From the NCBI GenBank assembly GCA_031276055.1, contig JAISNW010000204.1, positions 1 through 11,733 of the forward strand: a DNA stretch of 11,733 nt, written 5' to 3'. Positions 8,089 through 11,733 of this stretch are shown here, one piece after another. Made by a program: the position numbers and the translations under genes. The notes below the pieces were generated by a model that was given only the letters and a program-made list of their open reading frames with translations, was not told the origin of the DNA and did not search any database. The stretch is from Deferribacteraceae bacterium. Its GTDB lineage: Bacteria > Chrysiogenota > Deferribacteres > Deferribacterales > JAISNW01. Every line of letters begins with the position of its first letter. Position 1 is the stretch's first letter.

Positions 8089-8751
8089 ATGCGGAAGGTC
8101 GGGCTTTTTGGAGGAACATTCAACCCTATACATTTAGGACACGCCCGCCTTGCATATAATGTATATAACGATTTTGAGCTGGACGAGCTGATATTCATCC
8201 CCGCTAAACTTCCGCCTCATAAAGAGGCGCCTTGCTCAACGCCTGAGGATCGTTATAATATGGTGCAGCTTGCCGCACAAGAATTGAACGCACAAGGATT
8301 GAACGGCAGCTTCTCTGTGTCGGATTTTGAGCTGAAAGCGGATGGAATATCTTACACATACCTAACGTTAATAGAGCAGAGGAGGCTGTTTGCTGAAGAC
8401 GCCCTCTATTTTATTACAGGCAGCGATATTTTTATCACCATAGAGAGTTGGCAAAAGTCATTAGAGCTCTTTGAACTCTCAAATTTTATAGTTGTCAATA
8501 GGGATGTCTCGTTTGAAAAGCTATTATCGACCCTCCCTCAAGAGCTTTTAAGCAAGGTTGTGGAATACCCCGCTTATAAAGAACCCTCAAAAGCAGGGGA
8601 TATTATCTTATACATGATGGATGCGCTTAAAACCTCCAGCAGCGCCCTGCGCTCTCAATTTGCAAAATCCGACGGGATAAAAGAGTTTGGGGAAGATCTC
8701 TTGGAGAGTGTTTATAAATATATCGTGGAGAAAAAGCTATATGAATATTGA
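8089..8751 (+). CDS. nadD: Nicotinate-nucleotide adenylyltransferase
   Basis: Joins ATP and nicotinate mononucleotide to give deamido-NAD, a step shared by de novo and salvage NAD synthesis in the cytosol. It is 220 residues, normal length. The nucleotidyltransferase signature GGTFNPIHLGH is at residues 8-18. The family strand FIPAKLPPHK, the substrate segment SYTYLTL, YFITGSDIF and WQKSLELFELSNFIVVNR follow, and near the end is TSSSALR (182-188), a variant of the ISSTxIR ATP-binding motif. The ATG at 8089 follows the peptidase stop by 3 nt and has no visible Shine-Dalgarno sequence; the start rests on family alignment and presumed coupling. The downstream neighbour rsfS is 15 nt away, a gene order found widely in bacteria. 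Confidence 0.96.
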   Translation: MRKVGLFGGTFNPIHLGHARLAYNVYNDFELDELIFIPAKLPPHKEAPCSTPEDRYNMVQLAAQELNAQGLNGSFSVSDFELKADGISYTYLTLIEQRRLFAEDALYFITGSDIFITIESWQKSLELFELSNFIVVNRDVSFEKLLSTLPQELLSKVVEYPAYKEPSKAGDIILYMMDALKTSSSALRSQFAKSDGIKEFGEDLLESVYKYIVEKKLYEY

Positions 8752-8766
8752 CAGTGAAGGCAGACT

Positions 8767-9102
8767 ATGATCTGCATTGAAGGCGTCAAGCTCTTATGCG
8801 GGCTTATTGAAGATAAGTTGGGAGAGGATATTGTCTGTTTTGATCTACGGGGGATAAGCTCCATTACAGATTATCTCGTTATAGCAACAGGCAGAGCAGA
8901 TACTCATGTGAAAGCAATATCAGAGCATATCTTTGCCGAGATGAAGAAAAACGATTTTCCGCCCCTAGCCAGTGAAGGCCTTACAGAAGGGGTCTGGGTA
9001 TGTATAGATTTCGGAGAGATAATCGTGCATATAATGAGGCAGCGGGAACGGGAATACTATAACCTAGAGGGGATATGGGGCGCGGCTCCTAAGGCGGGCT
9101 GA
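8767..9102 (+). CDS. rsfS: Ribosomal silencing factor RsfS
   Basis: Small cytosolic protein of the RsfS/Iojap family (formerly DUF143). It binds ribosomal protein uL14 on the large subunit and blocks subunit joining when nutrients are scarce. It is 111 residues, normal length. Family features seen are DIVCFDLRGISSITDYLVIATG near the N-terminus (residues about 20-42), the conserved H47 region (DTHVKAISEHI), the EG/W segment SEGLTEGVWVCIDFGEIIVHIM, and the terminal REYYNLEGIWG. The RBS is GAAGG at 8756-8760, 6 nt before the ATG, the clearest in this half of the operon. It is the last gene of the plus-strand run. Its TGA at 9100-9102 directly touches the stop codon of the opposing diguanylate cyclase gene, and I see no convincing intrinsic terminator. 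Confidence 0.95.
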   Translation: MICIEGVKLLCGLIEDKLGEDIVCFDLRGISSITDYLVIATGRADTHVKAISEHIFAEMKKNDFPPLASEGLTEGVWVCIDFGEIIVHIMRQREREYYNLEGIWGAAPKAG

Positions 9103-10053
9103 TTATCTTATCTTAACGGTGTTTTTAGCGGAACGTTTTGCATCATAGAGGGCAAAATCCGCCCGTTGAAAGAAAGTGCATTGGTCTTCAGGGGATTTAT
9201 AGGTGGTGCAGCCGATGCTTACCGTTAAAATAGGAGGTTCGCCGAAATTAAACTTTTCCACCTTTTTTCTTATATTATGCGCCATGGTGAACACCTGCTC
9301 CTCGTTGGTATTTGGAGCTATCACTACAAATTCTTCTCCGCCGTAGCGCGCGGGAATATCGCCTGCTCTAAGCTGCGTACTTAATATCCTGCCGATATTT
9401 GATAAAACAGAATCTCCCGCCATATGCCCGAAAGTGTCGTTGACCTTCTTAAAATCATCTATATCTATAACAAGCAGAGAGAGCGGCACCCTTGTTTTAG
9501 AGCAGCGCTGCATCTCCTCCTCTAAAACTTCGCTGAATGTTAAGCGGTTAAAAAGCCCTGTTAAAGAATCATATTGGGCGATATGTCTATACTTCTCAAG
9601 TTTTGCATAGAGGGCTCTAGTCTCTAGGAGGTTCTCCCTTGCTTTCCTAAGCACCTTTACCCGCTCAACGTAATCTTCAGCAAGAGAGCGGATAACAATT
9701 ATCCTCTTGCCATCGATCACCAATGCTGTGGCTATAAGGGCTCTGTCGTCATCTATTCCCTCTTCTTGCCAAACGGTGGATGTATACATCTGTGTAGTAT
9801 TGCCCATCTTTTCAAAAAAGTTTTCAGCTTCTTCTCTAAAAAATTCTAAAAAGTCAGAGTACCGCCAAGGTTCAGAGCAGAAACCATCTTTAGAGGGATA
9901 TAGAGATTTATAAAAGTCTGGAGCCTCCCCCATAGGTTTATATACGCCAGGCTCCTCTTGAACAAGGATTGCAATATTGATCGTTTTTATAAAGGAGCGT
10001 AAAAAGTCTAGGTAGTGTTCTTCTGAAAGTGGAATAGGCTTAGTTCTTTTCAT
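9103..10053 (-). CDS. Diguanylate cyclase (GGDEF domain) with an unrecognised N-terminal region
   Basis: Makes cyclic di-GMP from two GTP. The protein is 316 residues with no signal peptide or membrane segment, so it should be cytosolic. Residues 1 to about 130 are an unrecognised, possibly sensory domain (segments RYSDFLEFFREEAENFF and LVIDGKRIIVIRS). About 130-158 is a helical linker, and about 158-316 is the GGDEF domain. The domain begins at YDSLTGLFNR, carries metal-binding acidic residues in VIDIDDFKKVND (D197, D199), and has the active-site GGEEF at 238-242. The inhibitory site RAGD (229-232) sits exactly five residues upstream, so product feedback inhibition is expected. The enzyme therefore looks catalytically competent. 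Its ATG overlaps the stop of the upstream small GTPase by 4 nt, so the two are co-translated and probably act together. The stop codon (9103-9105) abuts that of rsfS. Confidence 0.94.
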   Translation of the reverse strand: MKRTKPIPLSEEHYLDFLRSFIKTINIAILVQEEPGVYKPMGEAPDFYKSLYPSKDGFCSEPWRYSDFLEFFREEAENFFEKMGNTTQMYTSTVWQEEGIDDDRALIATALVIDGKRIIVIRSLAEDYVERVKVLRKARENLLETRALYAKLEKYRHIAQYDSLTGLFNRLTFSEVLEEEMQRCSKTRVPLSLLVIDIDDFKKVNDTFGHMAGDSVLSNIGRILSTQLRAGDIPARYGGEEFVVIAPNTNEEQVFTMAHNIRKKVEKFNFGEPPILTVSIGCTTYKSPEDQCTFFQRADFALYDAKRSAKNTVKIR

Positions 10054-10547
10054 ACTGCAAGCATCTGGGTTGATATCGCGACAAACGCCTCTTTTACGCC
10101 TATATTCAGCTTAGCGCTTGTTTTTATAATAGGGATCCCTTTTGCTTCTAAGCCCGCTATCTGTGTTTCTGGAATCTCCAGAGTTTCAAGATCGCACTTA
10201 TTAAGAAGGAGGATGTTTGGGGTTTTCTCTCCGAGAATATCAAGCACAGATGAACGTATCTGCAATGCCTCTTCTAAAGTTTCTCTGCGCGAGAGGTCTG
10301 CTACAACCAGAAACCCCATAGCGCCGCGCAAATAAGCCATATTTATATCAACAAACTCGTCTTTGCCCTCCATATCCCAGAGGACTAAGTTTACTTCTGT
10401 GGAATCAACTGTCAGGAGTTTTTTGCTGATCTTTACCCCTACTGTGGATAGGTATTGATCAGAAAAGATCGAACGGACATACTGCTCCACAAGGGATGTT
10501 TTTCCAACAGAGAAAGCCCCGAGCATACAAACTTTTTTGCTTACCAT
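10050..10547 (-). CDS. Small Ras/Rab-like GTPase
   Basis: Single-domain bacterial GTPase of the Ras/Rab/Arf superfamily, 165 residues. All five G motifs line up almost in Ras numbering: P-loop GAFSVGKTS (G10, G15-K16-T17), the switch I threonine T35 in YLSTVGV as in Rab proteins, D58-x2-G61 in WDMEGKDEF, N116-K-C-D119, and S144-A-K146. The residue after G61 is K62, where Ras and Rab have the catalytic Gln, so intrinsic hydrolysis may be slow or need a partner. There is no C-terminal lipidation Cys, signal peptide or membrane segment. It is the first gene of a two-gene operon, overlapping the diguanylate cyclase start by 4 nt, and sits behind its own promoter at 10583-10611. The RBS is poor (GGTGG at 10551-10555, only 3 nt from the ATG). 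It lacks the DTAGQ motif usual in MglA proteins, so I do not call it mglA. Confidence 0.93.
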   Translation of the reverse strand: MVSKKVCMLGAFSVGKTSLVEQYVRSIFSDQYLSTVGVKISKKLLTVDSTEVNLVLWDMEGKDEFVDINMAYLRGAMGFLVVADLSRRETLEEALQIRSSVLDILGEKTPNILLLNKCDLETLEIPETQIAGLEAKGIPIIKTSAKLNIGVKEAFVAISTQMLAV

Positions 10548-10567
10548 AAGCCACCATTTCTCTTAAA

Positions 10568-10581
10568 CCAAAATATATTGG
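10568..10581. repeat. Near-palindrome over the likely transcription start of the GTPase operon
   Basis: CCAAAATATATTGG pairs CCAA (10568-10571) with TTGG (10578-10581) around an all-A/T centre. It lies just downstream of the -10 box (10583-10588) and covers the predicted start of transcription, a common place for a repressor operator. The A/T-rich centre makes chance possible. Confidence 0.4.
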
Positions 10582-10582
10582 G

Positions 10583-10611
10583 ATTATATAAGATAAAAGT
10601 GTATATATCAA
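10583..10611 (-). promoter_or_regulatory. Sigma-70-type promoter of the GTPase-diguanylate cyclase operon
   Basis: On the minus strand TTGATA (10611-10606) is followed after exactly 17 nt by TATAAT (10588-10583). The -35 box matches the consensus TTGACA at five of six positions, and the -10 box is perfect. Transcription should start near 10576, giving a leader of about 30 nt before the GTPase ATG at 10547. The whole stretch is AT-rich and non-coding, which supports a real promoter. Confidence 0.75.
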
Positions 10612-10644
10612 CCCAATTTATGCTATTTCATATAAAGGGGTTGA
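10608..10644. repeat. Inverted repeat overlapping the -35 box, possible operator or pnp 3' hairpin
   Basis: TCAACCC (10608-10614) pairs with GGGTTGA (10638-10644). Inside it TTTAT (10617-10621) pairs with ATAAA (10632-10636), leaving a 10-nt loop and a small internal bulge, 12 bp in all. It lies 19 nt beyond the pnp stop, and its distal arm covers part of the -35 box (10606-10611). No clear T run follows the stem on the minus strand (TATATACACTTTTATC), so it is not a classic intrinsic terminator. It may protect the pnp mRNA end, bind a regulator, or both. Confidence 0.5.
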
Positions 10645-10662
10645 AGTGATGAGAAGGCGGGG

Positions 10663-11733
10663 TTAACCCTCCCTCTCTTTCTCATGCCTAGCTTTTCTCG
10701 GCAGGAGGGCTTTGCGGGAGATGTCCAGCCTTCCATTGCGGTCTTTGCCTAGATAGAGCACATCCACCTTATCCCCAACTTTGAGATAGTCTGCAATATT
10801 GCCGATCCGCTCGTGGCTGTATTGAGAGATATGCAAGAGCCCTTCAAGACCTGGCAAAATCTCCACAAAAGCGCCATATTCCATTATCTTTTTAACAGTG
10901 GCGGTATATGTTTTACCCTCTTCGGCTTCAGCCACAATCGCTTGAATAAGTTGAACAGCGTGCTCCATAGATTCGGAGTTGGGGGCGAATATATTCACCA
11001 CGCCGTTATCAGCAATATCTATAACAGCGCCGCTCGCCTCGACTATCCCCTTGATATTTTTGCCTTGCGGTCCTATGAGCGCTCCTATCTTCTCAGTGTT
11101 GATAGTTATTGAGTGCATCTTAGGGGCGTTCGGCGCAAGCTCTTCACGCACTTTAGGCACTGCCTGCTGCATAAGCTCAAGTATATGCCGCCTCCCTGCC
11201 TTCGCCTGTTCCAACGCTTCAGCTAGGATAGCGCCTGATAAGCCTTTGATCTTTATATCCATCTGTAGAGCGGTGATCCCTTCTGAAGTGCCTGCCACCT
11301 TAAAGTCCATATCTCCGAGATGATCCTCTAGCCCCATAATATCAGTTAATATAATGTAGCGCCCCTCTTTGTAAACAAGCCCCATAGCAATGCCCGCTAT
11401 AGGGGCTTTAATGGGCACGCCCGCGTCCATCATGGCAAGGGCGCCGCCGCAAACGGTCGCCATAGAAGAGCTCCCGTTAGATTCTAAAATCTCCGATACA
11501 ACGCGCACGGTATATGGGAAATCCTCCCCATTTGGAATTATGTATGATAGGGCTCTCTCCGCTAAAGCGCCGTGCCCGATCTCGCGCCTACCGGGGCTTC
11601 CTATCCTCCCTGTTTCTCCAACGCTGAATGGGGGGAAGTTATACTGCAAAGAGAACGGCTTATTGGCAAGCCCTTCTATTGTATCGCTTAATTGGCTGTC
11701 TGATTTAGAGCCTAATGTGCAAGAGACGAGCGC
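10663..11733 (-). CDS. pnp: Polyribonucleotide nucleotidyltransferase, C-terminal half (5' end outside window)
   Basis: PNPase is a trimeric 3'-5' phosphorolytic exoribonuclease acting in mRNA decay. The frame is open to the window edge; 356 residues are visible of about 700, so the first RNase PH domain is missing. From the visible N-terminus there is the second RNase PH core with YNFPPFSVGETGR, GSPGRREIGHGALAERAL, the phosphate-site region ESNGSSSMATVCGG (about 11450-11490) and HLGDMDFKVAGTSEGITALQMD. A KH domain follows with IGPQGKNIKGI (about 11050-11085), then an S1 RNA-binding domain (EYGAFVEILPGLEGLLHISQ, about 10700-10920) and a short basic/acidic tail ending at TAA 10663-10665. A TTG at 11649 is not the start, because typical PNPase sequence (ALVSCTLGSKSD) continues upstream. 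The GTPase operon follows 115 nt downstream on the same strand, with its own promoter. Confidence 0.97.
   Translation of the reverse strand, partial: ALVSCTLGSKSDSQLSDTIEGLANKPFSLQYNFPPFSVGETGRIGSPGRREIGHGALAERALSYIIPNGEDFPYTVRVVSEILESNGSSSMATVCGGALAMMDAGVPIKAPIAGIAMGLVYKEGRYIILTDIMGLEDHLGDMDFKVAGTSEGITALQMDIKIKGLSGAILAEALEQAKAGRRHILELMQQAVPKVREELAPNAPKMHSITINTEKIGALIGPQGKNIKGIVEASGAVIDIADNGVVNIFAPNSESMEHAVQLIQAIVAEAEEGKTYTATVKKIMEYGAFVEILPGLEGLLHISQYSHERIGNIADYLKVGDKVDVLYLGKDRNGRLDISRKALLPRKARHEKEREG

Noticed and set aside
1945..8475. Recurrent AGAGCTCTT-like palindromes in several plus-strand genes
   Set aside because: They fall at Glu-Leu/Leu codon pairs (GAG CTC TTA and similar) in different proteins, without regular spacing, so codon usage explains them.
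9085..9136. Possible bidirectional terminator at the convergent junction
   Set aside because: Only 4-bp pairings (AACG with CGTT) and a CCTAAGG near-palindrome are present, with no stem of useful length followed by a T run.
10608..10644. Classic Rho-independent terminator for pnp
   Set aside because: The hairpin is present but is not followed by a continuous T run on the minus strand; kept only as an inverted repeat of uncertain role.
10455..10649. Plus-strand open frame of 64 codons across the GTPase start and promoter region
   Set aside because: It is antisense to the GTPase over half its length, has no RBS or recognisable motif, and the rest lies in AT-rich promoter DNA.
10979..11323. 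Plus-strand open frame of 114 codons inside pnp
   Set aside because: It is antisense to the RNase PH and KH regions of PNPase. Its Ser/Ile/Pro-rich composition is typical of a shadow frame.

Overview
The window is a dense bacterial chromosomal segment of moderate GC content with almost no intergenic DNA. A Gram-negative organism is suggested by a signal-peptide-bearing MepM/Csd3-type M23 peptidase, a DedA membrane protein, a Cys-rich PAS domain and a small Ras-like GTPase beside a GGDEF enzyme. Deferribacterota or a deltaproteobacterial (Desulfobacterota-like) lineage would fit. This placement is inference from gene types and motif style, with low confidence.

Positions 1-9102 (+ strand) are a run of nine same-direction genes that overlap or lie 0-15 nt apart, so they look like one transcription unit whose promoter is outside the window. 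In order they are: gpmI (3' part), a ComF-type phosphoribosyltransferase, a 733-residue coiled-coil/PAS protein of unknown function, nadK, recN, a DedA-family gene, a secreted M23 endopeptidase, nadD and rsfS. The cluster mixes glycolysis, NAD(P) synthesis (nadD and nadK), DNA repair, the cell envelope and ribosome silencing. Most junctions are stop/start overlaps or 3-nt gaps, which implies translational coupling.

Positions 9103-10547 (- strand) hold a two-gene operon. A small Ras/Rab-like GTPase is followed, with a 4-nt overlap, by a soluble diguanylate cyclase with an intact GGEEF site and an RxxD inhibitory site. Its last stop codon touches the stop codon of rsfS with no base between them. 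The operon has its own promoter (TTGATA-17-TATAAT) in the only real intergenic gap of the window, 10548-10662. That gap also carries an inverted repeat over the -35 box and a near-palindrome over the likely start of transcription.

Positions 10663-11733 (- strand) are the 3' half of pnp (polynucleotide phosphorylase), with the second RNase PH core and the KH and S1 domains; its start lies beyond the window.

The most interesting items are the GTPase/diguanylate cyclase pair with its operator-like promoter region, and the uncharacterised coiled-coil/PAS protein inside the nadK-recN operon. I saw no tRNA, rRNA, CRISPR array, insertion sequence or prophage feature.
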